A DNA stretch of 64,000 nt from Benzoatithermus flavus (GTDB lineage: Bacteria > Pseudomonadota > Alphaproteobacteria > Geminicoccales > Geminicoccaceae): contig NZ_JBBLZC010000001.1 of the NCBI RefSeq assembly GCF_037908215.1, positions 310,001-374,000 on the forward strand. The letters run 5' to 3'. The notes under the pieces were generated by a model. That model ran no database searches and was not told the origin of the DNA. It saw only the letters and a program-made list of their open reading frames with translations. How positions within the stretch are numbered: position 1 is the stretch's first letter; each line of letters begins with the position of its first letter. Positions 54,016 through 64,000 of this stretch are shown one piece after another. The position numbers and the translations under genes are program-made.

Positions 54016-54780
54016 TCAGAAGTTGAGGCGAACACCGATACGGCCGACCGCCACCGGCTGATCCTCGCGCTCGGCGCTCGGGACGGAGCCCACCGCGATG
54101 CCGCTCTCGAGCGTCAGCCACGACCAGGCGGCGAGATCGGTGTTGAGCATCAGCACGTCGTGCGGGGCGGTCTGGGAGCCGACGGCCGGCTGGCCGAAAG
54201 CGAGCGCCGCACTGAGCCGGCCATAGCCGATCGAGGCCGACAGCAGATCGACGTCCGTACCCATGAACTGCGAGCGGCCATAGCCGCCGCCGAGGCTCCA
54301 GCCGGACCAACGCATGGCGCCGCCGACCGAGAGCGAGGTCTGGCCTGTCCGCCGGTTGCGCGGATAGAGCGTGCTGCGGCCGGCCGAGAGGCCGAGCTGC
54401 TCGAACCGGTCGCCCGGATCGAAGTCGATGGTGAAGTCGAAACGCGGACCACCGAGGTCTGCCTCGTCGTGCGTGCTGCTCCACGACGAGCCAGCGGCAT
54501 AACGAGGGGTGAAATCGAGCGACAGACCCGAGCCGGCATCGTCACGGCCGATCCCGGGCTGGCCGTCGAAGGTCCGATCGGGTACGGCCTCGCTTCCGAC
54601 CGCACCATAACCGCCCGGCACGAGCTCGAGCGCCAGCACCTGCCCGCTCGTGAGTACCCAGAGGGCCACGGCCGCCACAAGCCCGCACGAAGCACGAGAA
54701 GCGAAACTCTTCACCACGGCACGCACCAGCGATTTCACGGTCCTCCATATAGCATGCCGGTACGTTCGGGACGAGTGCAT
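54016..54780 (-). CDS. predicted outer-membrane beta-barrel protein
   Basis: A 254-residue protein with a long n-region and a signal peptide hydrophobic core near residues 28-50 (CGLVAAVALWVLTSG, then QVLALE). The rest alternates polar and aromatic residues in short strands separated by Gly/Asp turns and ends in phenylalanine (GVRLNF), as expected of an outer-membrane barrel. No family recognised; a porin-like or structural barrel of eight to ten strands is a fair guess. It lies just downstream of the porin array on the same strand but has little resemblance to it. Start 54780 is tentative. Confidence 0.7.
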   Translation of the reverse strand: MHSSRTYRHAIWRTVKSLVRAVVKSFASRASCGLVAAVALWVLTSGQVLALELVPGGYGAVGSEAVPDRTFDGQPGIGRDDAGSGLSLDFTPRYAAGSSWSSTHDEADLGGPRFDFTIDFDPGDRFEQLGLSAGRSTLYPRNRRTGQTSLSVGGAMRWSGWSLGGGYGRSQFMGTDVDLLSASIGYGRLSAALAFGQPAVGSQTAPHDVLMLNTDLAAWSWLTLESGIAVGSVPSAEREDQPVAVGRIGVRLNF

Positions 54781-54847
54781 CGCTGCAACTTTCCTACCCG
54801 CGGATGCACGCGATCGGCGAATGGCGGGATGCGCCGGCACAGGAGAG

Positions 54848-54872
54848 AGCAGCGGGCTCGAGGCCCGCTGCT
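54848..54872 (-). terminator. hairpin after the first porin
   Basis: AGCAGCGGGC and GCCCGCTGCT form a perfect ten-base stem with loop TCGAG, 25 bases after the porin stop. No T-run follows on the minus strand, unlike at the two sister genes. Confidence 0.5.
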
Positions 54873-54897
54873 TCCGCAAGAGCGAGGCGATCCCGGC

Positions 54898-55998
54898 TCA
54901 GAAAGCGAGGCCGAGGCGGCCGACGGCCTGCCAGCCCGATCGCTCCGCCCCGCCCTCGACGTCGTTGTCGAAGAAGCCGACATCGCCGGCGAGCACGAGG
55001 CCCGGCATCAGCGCGATGTCGGCCGAGAACACCAGGTTCGAGGGCTTGTCGACGGCGACACCGTTGAAGGTCAAATTGTCGCTGTCGACAACCTTGCCGT
55101 AATTGATCGACACGTTCGTCGGCCCGAGCGCGGCGCCGATGCCGATATTGTAGAAGCTCTTCTCGAGAGCGCCGAATTTCTCCGTGCCGTAGCCGCCGCC
55201 GAGCTTGAAGCCGAACAAGTCGACGTTGGCGCCGCCGTAGATGCCCGAGCAGTCGTCGTCGCCGGCGGCCTTCCAGTCGCAGACCGCCCCGGTGATCGAG
55301 GCGAGAACGCCGACACCGCCGAGCGAGCCCTTGTAGAGGGCTGCGGCCTCGACGAAGTTCTGTGCGGTCACGGCCTTGCCGGCGAGGCTGTCGCCGTTGC
55401 CGGCGCCGCTGCTCAGCGCCGCCTGCTGCGGGGTGTAGGAGACGCCGATCTGGAACCCGCCGAAGCTCGGCGTGTAGTAGCGGATCTTGGTCGCGTCGTT
55501 GGTGTTGTCGAGCTTGAAGGTGGCGCCGCCGGCGAAAGTATCGATCACCGAGCCGTCGATGCCGCCCGTGCCCGCCGCGATGGTCTGCGCACCCACGGCG
55601 CTGGTATCGGACGCACCGTCCTCGTCGCCGAGGCGGACCTCGCCGAAGCCGCCGCGGACGAAGATCCAGCTCTCGTCCGTGTTGTCGGCCCGATTGGTAT
55701 CGGCCTCGAACTCGACCGTGCCGCCGTACTCGAGCCCGGTGCGCTCGTCCTTGGCGCGGGCGACGACGTGGACCTCGGTGTCGTTCGAGAAGTCGAGATC
55801 GCGCGAGAACGCGTTGTTCAGCCGCGCGTCGTCGAGCTGGCCGCCGTGCATCCGGAAGCGCGCGAAGCCGGTCAGGGTCAGATCGGGATAGCCGCCCGGC
55901 TTCACCTCGGCCGCTCCGGCCACCGAGGGGACGGCCGCAGTCATCAGGCCAGCGCCAAGAACCGCAGTCGTGCCCAGAAGGATCTTTCTGAGCGTCAT
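54898..55998 (-). CDS. outer-membrane porin, tandem paralogue 1
   Basis: A 366-residue trimeric-type general porin. The signal peptide (residues 1-29) ends VAGA before AEVKPGG; the mature protein shows the alternating strand pattern of a 16-stranded barrel and ends in phenylalanine (LGLAF). GFARFR and the ARAKDERTGLEYGGTVEFEA strand pair are shared with the two neighbours. It differs from them in the middle and contains two cysteines (VCDWK and DDDCSG) in what is probably an external loop and could form a disulfide. AAGGAGACATCC precedes the ATG; the start is set at the signal peptide. It lets small hydrophilic solutes cross the outer membrane. Confidence 0.92.
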   Translation of the reverse strand: MTLRKILLGTTAVLGAGLMTAAVPSVAGAAEVKPGGYPDLTLTGFARFRMHGGQLDDARLNNAFSRDLDFSNDTEVHVVARAKDERTGLEYGGTVEFEADTNRADNTDESWIFVRGGFGEVRLGDEDGASDTSAVGAQTIAAGTGGIDGSVIDTFAGGATFKLDNTNDATKIRYYTPSFGGFQIGVSYTPQQAALSSGAGNGDSLAGKAVTAQNFVEAAALYKGSLGGVGVLASITGAVCDWKAAGDDDCSGIYGGANVDLFGFKLGGGYGTEKFGALEKSFYNIGIGAALGPTNVSINYGKVVDSDNLTFNGVAVDKPSNLVFSADIALMPGLVLAGDVGFFDNDVEGGAERSGWQAVGRLGLAF

Positions 55999-56199
55999 GG
56001 ATGTCTCCTTGCTGTTGGGAAAGGCGGTCCCACAGCGGCATTTCCTTGGTTCCAGCCACATGACCCGTGCCATCGGGCCGCGAGCGGTCATCCTCGTGTT
56101 TCGATCTCACCACTGCCCGCCTTCCGGCGCTCTTATCTCCAGCCTCGTCGACACACGGCAACCCGAGAGCGCCCAGGCCAACCCTTCTTGCGCGCTCCT

Positions 56200-56218
56200 T
56201 GTGTTTCATCCGCAACAT
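56200..56218 (-). repeat. conserved upstream element of porin 1
   Basis: TGTGTTTCATCCGCAACAT (plus strand) aligns with copies at 57571-57589 and 58961-58979. GCAACA begins 214 bases upstream of the ATG here, against 202 and 203 in the other two copies. Together they share the pattern TGTG-N3-(G/C)AT-N-(T/C)GCAACA(A/T). The element may be an activator site or a conserved upstream promoter part. Confidence 0.5.
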
Positions 56219-56230
56219 GGACATGCAAAG

Positions 56231-56260
56231 GAAAAGGCGGCGGGGGAGATCCCCGCCGCC
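56231..56260 (-). terminator. rho-independent terminator of porin 2
   Basis: A ten-base stem (GGCGGCGGGG / CCCCGCCGCC, loop GAGAT) lies 27 bases after the porin 2 stop. On the minus strand it is followed by TTTTCCTTT, a usable U-tract. Confidence 0.8.
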
Positions 56261-56286
56261 TCTCGGGAATGCCGTGGCGCTTCGGC

Positions 56287-57381
56287 TCAGAACGCCAGGC
56301 CGAGACGACCCACCGCCTGCCAGCCCGACCGCTCCGGCCCGACCCGCGCATCGTTGTTGAAGAAGCCGACGTCGCCCGCGAGCACGAGGCCCGGCATCAG
56401 CGCGTAGTCCGCCGAGAACACCAGGTTCGAGGGCTTGTCGCCCGCCCAGAACGCGTTGGTGTCGATCGCCTTGCCGTAGGTCACCGACACGTTCGCCGGG
56501 CCGTAGCCGTAGCCCACACCCGCCGTGTACCAGGTCCGGTCGGCATCGCCCACCTTCTCGTCGGCGTAGCTGCCCGCCACCTTGAAGCCGAAGATGTCGA
56601 ACGCGGCACCCGCCTGCCAGCCGTGCCAGCTCCCGCCGCCGAACACGCTCGAATCCTTGAGGTCGCCGGTGATCCCCACCACCGAGGCGGTCACCCCAAC
56701 CCCACCGAACTCGCCCTTGTAGGTCAGACCGGCGTCGACGACGTTCTGCGCCTCGACCCCCTTGGTCGCCAGGCTGTCGCCGTTGCCAGCGCCCGAATCG
56801 ACCGCCGCCTGCTGCGGGGTGTAGGAGATGCCGAACTGGAAGCCGCCGAAGGTCGGCGTGTAGTAGCGGATCTTGGTCGCGTCGTTGTTGTTGAGCAGGT
56901 AGACCACCGGCGTGCCGATGGTGTCGATCACCGAGCCGTCGATGCCGCCCGTGCCCGCCGCGATGGTCTGCGCACCCACCGAGCTGTTGTCGGCGACACC
57001 GTCCTCGTCGCCGAGGCGGATCTCGCCGAAACCGCCGCGGACGAAGATCCAGCTCTCGTCCGTGTTGGCGGTGGCATTCGTGTCGGCCTCGAACTCGACC
57101 GTGCCGCCGTACTCGAGCCCGGTGCGCTCGTCCTTGGCGCGGGCGACGACGTGGACCTCGGTGTCGTTCGAGAAGTCGAGATCGCGCGAGAATGCGTTGC
57201 TCAGCCGCGCATCGTCGAGCTGGCCGCCGTGCGCCCGGAAGCGCGCGAAGCCGGTCAGCGTCAGGTCGAGCGCGCCGCCCGGCTTCACCTCGGCCGCTCC
57301 GGCCACAGAGGGGACGGCCGCGGTCATCAGGCCAGCGCCAAGAACCGCAGTCGTGCCCAGAAGGATCTTTCTGAGCGTCAT
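56287..57381 (-). CDS. outer-membrane porin, tandem paralogue 2
   Basis: A 364-residue porin with the same signal peptide and nearly the same first 115 residues as paralogue 1. Its middle is much closer to paralogue 3, with SYADEKVGDADRTWYTAG and GVGYGYGPANVSV, and it ends in LGLAF. It should form a trimeric 16-stranded barrel. Loops differ from paralogue 1, which suggests altered pore selectivity. A GGAG ribosome site lies eight bases before the ATG. The gene has its own leader and terminator, so it is a separate transcription unit. Confidence 0.93.
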   Translation of the reverse strand: MTLRKILLGTTAVLGAGLMTAAVPSVAGAAEVKPGGALDLTLTGFARFRAHGGQLDDARLSNAFSRDLDFSNDTEVHVVARAKDERTGLEYGGTVEFEADTNATANTDESWIFVRGGFGEIRLGDEDGVADNSSVGAQTIAAGTGGIDGSVIDTIGTPVVYLLNNNDATKIRYYTPTFGGFQFGISYTPQQAAVDSGAGNGDSLATKGVEAQNVVDAGLTYKGEFGGVGVTASVVGITGDLKDSSVFGGGSWHGWQAGAAFDIFGFKVAGSYADEKVGDADRTWYTAGVGYGYGPANVSVTYGKAIDTNAFWAGDKPSNLVFSADYALMPGLVLAGDVGFFNNDARVGPERSGWQAVGRLGLAF

Positions 57382-57570
57382 GGATATCTCCTGTTTCGTG
57401 TCATCAAACGCAGCGGCGATTGCGTTCCCCGGATGGCCTCGGCCGTTCGGCGCAGAGTGTGAAGCGCTATTCTTCTGGCGCCACTGCCCACCTTCCGGTC
57501 TTTGTTATCCAGACAGGTGGGCAACGAAGCAATGGCGCAGTAGCCCAATCGTGCATTGTTGCAGCGCAGA

Positions 57571-57589
57571 TGTGCCGGATCTGCAACAA
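57571..57589 (-). repeat. conserved upstream element of porin 2
   Basis: TGTGCCGGATCTGCAACAA matches the porin 3 copy at 17 of 19 positions and lies 202 bases from the porin 2 start. Between it and the gene is a second shared block, CCACTGCCCACCTTCCGG at 57481-57498. The corresponding block for porin 1 is at 56110-56127 with one difference. Next to these blocks, GATAAC (57509-57504) and TTGCTT 17 bases upstream on the minus strand suggest a promoter. Confidence 0.55.
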
Positions 57590-57605
57590 GCGCCATCGAC
57601 TCATG

Positions 57606-57636
57606 AAAAAGCGGCGGGAACTTTCCTCCCGCCGCT
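57606..57636 (-). terminator. rho-independent terminator of porin 3
   Basis: AGCGGCGGGA and TCCCGCCGCT form a ten-base stem with a seven-base loop, 25 bases after the porin 3 stop. On the minus strand TTTTTC follows, giving a U-tract. Confidence 0.8.
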
Positions 57637-57660
57637 CTCAACCGCAAAGAAGCGTTGCTA

Positions 57661-58770
57661 TCAGAAGGCGAGACCGAGGCGGCCCACCGCCTGCCAGCCG
57701 GAATCACCCACGGCGCCGATAGTGCGTCCCGGACGGGCGCTGTTGTCGAAGAAGCCGACGTCGCCCGCGAGCACGAGGCCCGGCATCAGCGCGTAGTCCG
57801 CCGAGAACACCAGGTTGTAAGGCTTCCGGCCGGCCCAGAAGCCGTTGTCGTCGATCACCTTGCCGAAGGAGACCGAAACGTTGGCCGGGCCGATGCCATA
57901 GGCGGCACCGGCCGTGATCCAGGTCCGGTCGGCGTCGGCTACCTTCTCGTCGCCGTAGCTGCCCGCCACCTTGAAGCCGAAGAGATCGACACTGGCCCCC
58001 GCCTGCCAGCCGTGCCAGCTCCCGTCGCCGAACACGCTCGACCCTTTCAGGTCGCCGGTGATCCCCACCACCGAGGCCAGCACGCCGACCCCGGCGAACT
58101 CGCCCTTGTAGATCAGGCCGCCATCGACGACGTTCTGCGCCTCGACGCCTTTGGTGGCGAGGGCATCGCCATTAGCGGCGCCGCTGCCGACGATCTGGTC
58201 CTGCGGCGTGTAGCTGACCGCGATCTGGAACCCGCCGAAGCTCGGCGTGTAGTAGCGGATCTTGGTCGCGTCGTCGGTGTTGGTCAGGAACACCACGGGC
58301 GTGGCAATGGTGTCGATCACCGAGCCGTCGATGCCGCCCGTACCCGCCGCGATCGTGTTGCCGCCGACCTCGCTGTCGTGGGCCACACCGTCTTCGTCGC
58401 CGAGGCGGACCTCGCCGAAGCCGCCGCGGACGAACAGCCAGCTCTCGTCCGTGTTGGCGGTGCTGTTGGTATCGGCCTCGAACTCGATCGTGCCGCCGTA
58501 CTCGATCCCGGTGCGCTCGTCCTTGGCACGGGCGACGACGTGGACCTCGGTGTCGTTCGAGAAGTCGAGATCGCGCGAGAACGCGTTGTTCAGCCGCGCG
58601 TCGTCGATCTCGCCGCCGTGCGCCCGGAAGCGCGCGAAGCCGGTCAGGGTCAGATCGGGATAGCCGCCCGGCTTCACCTCGGCCGCGCCGACGACCGTCG
58701 GAACGGCCGCGACCGTCAGGCCGACACCGACAACTGCAGTCGTGCCCAGAAGGATCTTCCTGAGCGTCAT
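57661..58770 (-). CDS. outer-membrane porin, tandem paralogue 3
   Basis: A 369-residue porin highly similar to paralogue 2 in signal peptide, strand blocks and C-terminus. It carries a slightly longer final loop (SARPGRTIGAVGDSGWQ). The start is placed at 58770 rather than at an ATG two codons upstream because GGAG is then six bases away. It is the first gene of the tandem array, with the convergently unrelated JmjC gene upstream on the same strand 259 bases away. The three genes are likely to be differentially expressed, since each has its own leader. Confidence 0.93.
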   Translation of the reverse strand: MTLRKILLGTTAVVGVGLTVAAVPTVVGAAEVKPGGYPDLTLTGFARFRAHGGEIDDARLNNAFSRDLDFSNDTEVHVVARAKDERTGIEYGGTIEFEADTNSTANTDESWLFVRGGFGEVRLGDEDGVAHDSEVGGNTIAAGTGGIDGSVIDTIATPVVFLTNTDDATKIRYYTPSFGGFQIAVSYTPQDQIVGSGAANGDALATKGVEAQNVVDGGLIYKGEFAGVGVLASVVGITGDLKGSSVFGDGSWHGWQAGASVDLFGFKVAGSYGDEKVADADRTWITAGAAYGIGPANVSVSFGKVIDDNGFWAGRKPYNLVFSADYALMPGLVLAGDVGFFDNSARPGRTIGAVGDSGWQAVGRLGLAF

Positions 58771-58960
58771 CGCCATCTCCTGTTCTCGTGTCGAACGACC
58801 GCAGTGCTAATTATTATACTGATTGGCTCCGAGCCTCAGGCATGGAGCAGAAAAGCTTCGACGTCTGCCGCGTCGCCACTCGCTACTGTCGACGTTCTTC
58901 CTAAAGATTGCGGCACGAAGCAACCCGACTCGATCGGAACGAGACATGGCCGCATCGCGT

Positions 58961-58979
58961 TGTGCCCGATATGCAACAA
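58961..58979 (-). repeat. conserved upstream element of porin 3
   Basis: TGTGCCCGATATGCAACAA lies 203 bases upstream of the porin 3 start and is nearly identical to the porin 2 copy. The second block seen before porins 1 and 2 is only weakly preserved here (around 58870-58895), so this promoter region has diverged most. Confidence 0.5.
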
Positions 58980-59029
58980 GATGGTTCCCCGAAAGGAAAA
59001 GCGCCCCATAACGCCACGGCATCGGCGCG

Positions 59030-60214
59030 TCAGGCGACGGGCTCGAGCAACCCCATCCTGGCGAGATCGAGGAGCAGCTTGTCGAGCTTGGCCGGAGGCT
59101 CGGCCGGAAAAGCCGCGAGCAGACCGCGACGGGTGAAGCGCTCGTGCGCCAGCACCCAGGCGACCTGCGCTTGAACCTCCGCCGGCACCTCGACCGCTTG
59201 GCGCGAGCCCCCCTTGACCAGACCGTGACGGCCGCCCTGCGACACCAGGCGCACCCCAGCCCCTTTCACCCGATAAGCCTCGTCGGCCTTCTCGATCAGA
59301 TCCGGCAGGTCGTAGCTATCGCGCGGCCAATGGAAGCCGGCCATGAACCGGAGCATGTCGTCGACCGCCCGGTCCTCGGCCAGGCACCGTGCGATCGTCC
59401 GCCCGATGGCCTCGAGTCGTTCCTTGAGCGCCGCCCGATCGCGCGGCAGGTTGGCGCGGCCGATGCTCTCGTGCACCATCCGCTCGAAGGCGTAGGAGAC
59501 CGCATCCATCCCGATCGGGTAGGTGACGCCGAAGGCGATGTGGGCGCAGGCGCCGTCGTCGGCGAGCGCGTAATGATACTGGCCGCGCGGCAGGTAGAGC
59601 AGATGGCCGGGCTCGAGGCGCACCTCGCGCCACAGCTCGCCTTTGGCCTTGTCCTTGTAATCCTGGGTCAGCGCCTCGAACCAGGGATGCTTGATCGGCC
59701 CATCTTCCCGCCCCTGGAAGACCATCCAGGTCTTTTCCCCCATGACGTGCATCGCGAACACGTCGTGGTAGTCGTAATGGGCCTTGAAGGCCTGCTTGCG
59801 CTTGGAGGAGAGATAAAGGTTGGCCTGGACCTTGCCGCCGAGCGCCTGCTCCATCGCCCGCGACACGGCCGAGAGCTCGGGTGTGAGCTGGTCGATGTCG
59901 TTGAGAACGAGGGTCGCACCCTTGGCCAGGAACTGCTTGACGCGCGCGGGATCGGGCCGCAGCACGGTGCCGCCGTCGCGGCCGGGCGCCGGCTGGCAGT
60001 AGGCGGGCGGCTGGATCTGCTCCTTGTCGAGCACGAGCAACATCGAGGGCGCAGCCCAGATCGTGGTCATGCCGAGTAGGCGGTTGAGGACGTCCCAGTT
60101 CATGACGTCCCGGAACTTCTCGGGCGGGCCTTGCAGGTGGAGAGGCTGCTGCCCCAGATAGTCGCGCAGGAAAGCCTCGGCGCCGAGTGGCGCCAGGATG
60201 TCGTCGAAGGTCAT
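59030..60214 (-). CDS. JmjC/cupin-type 2-oxoglutarate oxygenase (ribosomal-protein hydroxylase-like)
   Basis: A 394-residue member of the JmjC cupin_4 group related to bacterial ribosomal oxygenases such as RoxA (YcfD), which hydroxylate a ribosomal protein arginine. Iron ligands are H136 and D138 in FKAHYDYHDVF and H204 in LPRGQYHYALADD. The lysine or arginine contacting 2-oxoglutarate cannot be assigned by eye. A C-terminal winged-helix-like part (about 260-394) is present, as in ribosomal oxygenases. The start at 60214 is 52 bases from the divergent YggS gene. The substrate is unproven. Confidence 0.85.
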   Translation of the reverse strand: MTFDDILAPLGAEAFLRDYLGQQPLHLQGPPEKFRDVMNWDVLNRLLGMTTIWAAPSMLLVLDKEQIQPPAYCQPAPGRDGGTVLRPDPARVKQFLAKGATLVLNDIDQLTPELSAVSRAMEQALGGKVQANLYLSSKRKQAFKAHYDYHDVFAMHVMGEKTWMVFQGREDGPIKHPWFEALTQDYKDKAKGELWREVRLEPGHLLYLPRGQYHYALADDGACAHIAFGVTYPIGMDAVSYAFERMVHESIGRANLPRDRAALKERLEAIGRTIARCLAEDRAVDDMLRFMAGFHWPRDSYDLPDLIEKADEAYRVKGAGVRLVSQGGRHGLVKGGSRQAVEVPAEVQAQVAWVLAHERFTRRGLLAAFPAEPPAKLDKLLLDLARMGLLEPVA

Positions 60215-60266
60215 GACCGGCCTCCCGAGTGCCGTCCCGAACGAAACGTACCGGAGCTAGTAGACG

Positions 60267-60968
60267 ATGGTGGAGCTTGGTCAACAGGCGGCCTCGGAGG
60301 TGGCGGAGAACCTGGCCGAGGTGCGGCGGCGGATCACGGCGGCCGCCGTGGCGGCGGGGCGCGATCCCGGCTCGGTGACGCTGATCGCGGTGAGCAAGTC
60401 GCAGCCACCGGAGCGGATCGAGGCAGCGCTTCTCGCCGGGCAGCGCATCTTCGGCGAGAACTACGTGCAGGAAGCGAAGGGACGCTGGCCCGCCTTGCGC
60501 GAGCGCTTTTCCGGCATCGAGCTGCACCTCGTCGGCCACCTCCAGAGCAACAAGGCAGCCGAGGCCATAGCGCTGTTCGATGTCATCCAGACACTCGACC
60601 GGCCCAAGCTTGCGCGCGAGCTCGCGAAGGAGATGACGCGACAGGGCAAGCACCCGCGCCTGTTCGTCCAGGTCAACACCGGCGAGGAGCCGCAGAAGTC
60701 GGGCGTGGCGCCCGGCGAACTCGACGGTTTTCTTTCGCTCTGCCGCGGCGAGCTCGATCTCGTGGTCGAGGGGCTGATGGCGATTCCGCCCGAGGACGAG
60801 GACGTGGCGCTCCACACCGCCCTTCTCGCGAAGCTCGCCCGACGTCACGGGCTCGCGAGCCTGAGCATCGGGATGAGCGGCGACTACGAGACCGCAATCC
60901 GTTTCGGCGCCACGCATGTCCGGGTCGGCACGGCGATCTTCGGCGCGCGCAGCCCGAGGCGGGCCTGA
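60267..60968 (+). CDS. yggS: YggS family pyridoxal-phosphate homeostasis protein
   Basis: A 233-residue alanine-racemase-fold (fold III) protein of the YggS/PROSC family. It binds pyridoxal phosphate without known catalytic activity and helps to keep vitamin B6 and some amino acid pools balanced. The lysine for the Schiff base is K44 in LIAVSKSQP; FGENYVQEA, HLVGHLQSNKA, and SIGMSGDYETAIRFGATHVR(V)G near the C-terminus are family signatures. It is divergent from the JmjC gene. Confidence 0.95.
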   Translation: MVELGQQAASEVAENLAEVRRRITAAAVAAGRDPGSVTLIAVSKSQPPERIEAALLAGQRIFGENYVQEAKGRWPALRERFSGIELHLVGHLQSNKAAEAIALFDVIQTLDRPKLARELAKEMTRQGKHPRLFVQVNTGEEPQKSGVAPGELDGFLSLCRGELDLVVEGLMAIPPEDEDVALHTALLAKLARRHGLASLSIGMSGDYETAIRFGATHVRVGTAIFGARSPRRA

Positions 60969-61133
60969 GCCATGCGCCACCGTTCGAGGATCCCACTTTA
61001 GAACCTCTGTACCCTCGTCGCCTTCTGTGACACTTCTCGGGCGCGACGCGCGGCGAGCGGCCGGGGAAACGGTCCCCTGCGGCGCGGCGTTGGTCGCACC
61101 GGTTTGCTTTCACCCCTCATTGTGGGAGGCAGA

Positions 61134-61517
61134 ATGCTCAAGGCATGGATGCTCGGCTGCTCGCTCGCCGTGCTCGCGGCCGGCACGGCCATGGCGGACG
61201 GTAACGCTGCCAACGGCGAGAAGGTGTTCAAGCGCTGTCAGGCCTGCCACGTGGCCAACGCCGATCAGAACCGTGTCGGCCCCTCGCTGCACGGCCTGTT
61301 CGGCCGCAAGGCCGGCACGAAGGAAGGCTTCAACTATTCCGAGGCCATGAAGAAGAAGGGCGAGGAGGGTCTCACCTGGGACGAGGAGACCCTCGCCAAG
61401 TATCTCGAGGACCCGAAGGCCTACATCCCCGGCAACAAGATGGCGTTCCCGGGGCTGAAGAAGGAGGACGAGCGCGAGGACGTCATCGCCTATCTCAAGG
61501 AGGCGACGGCGAAGTGA
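61134..61517 (+). CDS. cytochrome c (class I, c2/c-550-like)
   Basis: A 127-residue periplasmic monohaem cytochrome. The signal peptide covers residues 1-21, ending AMA. The haem motif is C35-Q-A-C38-H39, and the distal methionine ligand is M103 in GNKMAFPGL. The length and the RVGPSLHGLFGRKAG loop match cytochrome c2, which carries electrons from the bc1 complex to an oxidase or reaction centre. GGGAGG precedes the ATG. A start 10 codons upstream is in frame but would precede the signal peptide. Confidence 0.94.
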   Translation: MLKAWMLGCSLAVLAAGTAMADGNAANGEKVFKRCQACHVANADQNRVGPSLHGLFGRKAGTKEGFNYSEAMKKKGEEGLTWDEETLAKYLEDPKAYIPGNKMAFPGLKKEDEREDVIAYLKEATAK

Positions 61518-61547
61518 GCCTCGTCCGGGGCGATCACGCGGAGCGGC

Positions 61548-61819
61548 TCAGTCGATCCGCGTGATCTCCTCGTAGAGCAGGCGTGCCTCGCTCGCGGGTC
61601 CGCGGCGCTGGCCGAGCGCCAGGACTCGCAGCACGCGCACCCGCATGGGCTCGGTCAGGGTGATGACGTCGCCCGGACGGACGAGCTGGTGGGTCTTCTG
61701 CACGATCTGCTCGTTGAGCCGCACGCGGCGCGCCGCCACGATCTCCTCGGCGAGGCCGCGATGCCTGATGAACCGCGCGTGCCACAGCCATTTGTCGAGC
61801 CGGAGCGCGTTCGGGTCGG

Positions 61820-61823
<4 letters not shown>
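61548..61823 (-). CDS. S4-domain RNA-binding protein (Hsp15-like)
   Basis: A 91-residue protein made almost entirely of an S4 RNA-binding domain (residues 8-60; LRLDKWLWHARFIRHRGLA and RRVRLNEQIVQKTHQLVRPGD), similar to Hsp15, which binds free 50S subunits carrying nascent chains. The GTG start overlaps the helicase stop (GTGA), so the two are co-translated, an arrangement frequent in alphaproteobacteria. Ends 30 bases from the convergent cytochrome gene. Confidence 0.9.

Positions 61824-64000
<2,177 letters not shown>

Overview
The window is a very GC-rich, densely coded chromosomal segment of an alphaproteobacterium, most likely Rhodospirillales/Geminicoccaceae-like. Pointers are the SUPV3-like helicase next to an S4-domain protein, the leuS-lptE-holA order, a DUF3576 lipoprotein, an alphaproteobacterial-type porin family and a PsiE-like protein. 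It is mostly ordinary chromosome with metabolic and signalling accessory blocks. I saw no transposase, integrase, phage gene or CRISPR array. The taxonomic placement is inferred from gene content only.

Layout. 0.3-2.7 kb: a thiolase/acyl-CoA dehydrogenase beta-oxidation pair. 2.7-9.1 kb: a five-gene catabolic operon on the minus strand (maleate-isomerase-like protein, MFS transporter, two duplicated beta-lactamase-fold hydrolases, Asp/Glu-racemase-like protein), divergent from a GntR/FCD regulator, with an 18-bp perfect palindrome between them. 9.1-20.2 kb: housekeeping and scattered genes (maeB, a membrane-anchored SDR, apt, a DUF192 protein, a PsiE-like protein, an NEP-motif protein of unknown function, an aspartate aminotransferase, a lytic transglycosylase, an N-formylglutamate amidohydrolase) and a tRNA-Val(GAC). 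20.6-26.0 kb: two translationally coupled hybrid histidine kinases, one with a FixL-like PAS domain.

26.0-37.3 kb is the metabolic centrepiece: mgsA-mgsB-mgsC-gmaS-mgdA-mgdB-mgdC-mgdD, read on the minus strand, preceded by an XRE-cupin regulator and folD. Together these look like a complete N-methylglutamate pathway. GmaS would make gamma-glutamylmethylamide from methylamine and glutamate, MgsABC would make N-methylglutamate, and MgdABCD would oxidise it, delivering the methyl group to tetrahydrofolate for FolD. Routine annotation would probably call these genes sarcosine oxidase and glutamate synthase. A sigma70-like promoter with an adjacent 13-bp palindrome lies directly upstream of mgsA.

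37.6-41.4 kb, divergent from folD, holds a seven-gene locus: three small membrane proteins, an APC-family permease, a UspA protein and two further membrane proteins. It is the best candidate here for an undescribed system, possibly a multi-subunit amine transporter supplying the neighbouring pathway. 41.5-45.0 kb encodes a single-polypeptide PAS-PAS-kinase-REC-REC-LuxR protein and a small helical protein. 45.1-49.0 kb has a zinc alcohol/formaldehyde-type dehydrogenase, a small membrane protein and an orphan pair of Opp-type ABC permeases.

49.1-54.8 kb carries holA, lptE, leuS, a DUF3576 lipoprotein and a predicted outer-membrane barrel. 54.9-58.8 kb contains three tandem porin paralogues with their own terminators and conserved leader elements. 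59.0-64.0 kb encodes a JmjC-type hydroxylase, a YggS-family protein, a cytochrome c, an Hsp15-like S4 protein and the C-terminal part of a DEAD/SUPV3-like helicase that runs off the window.
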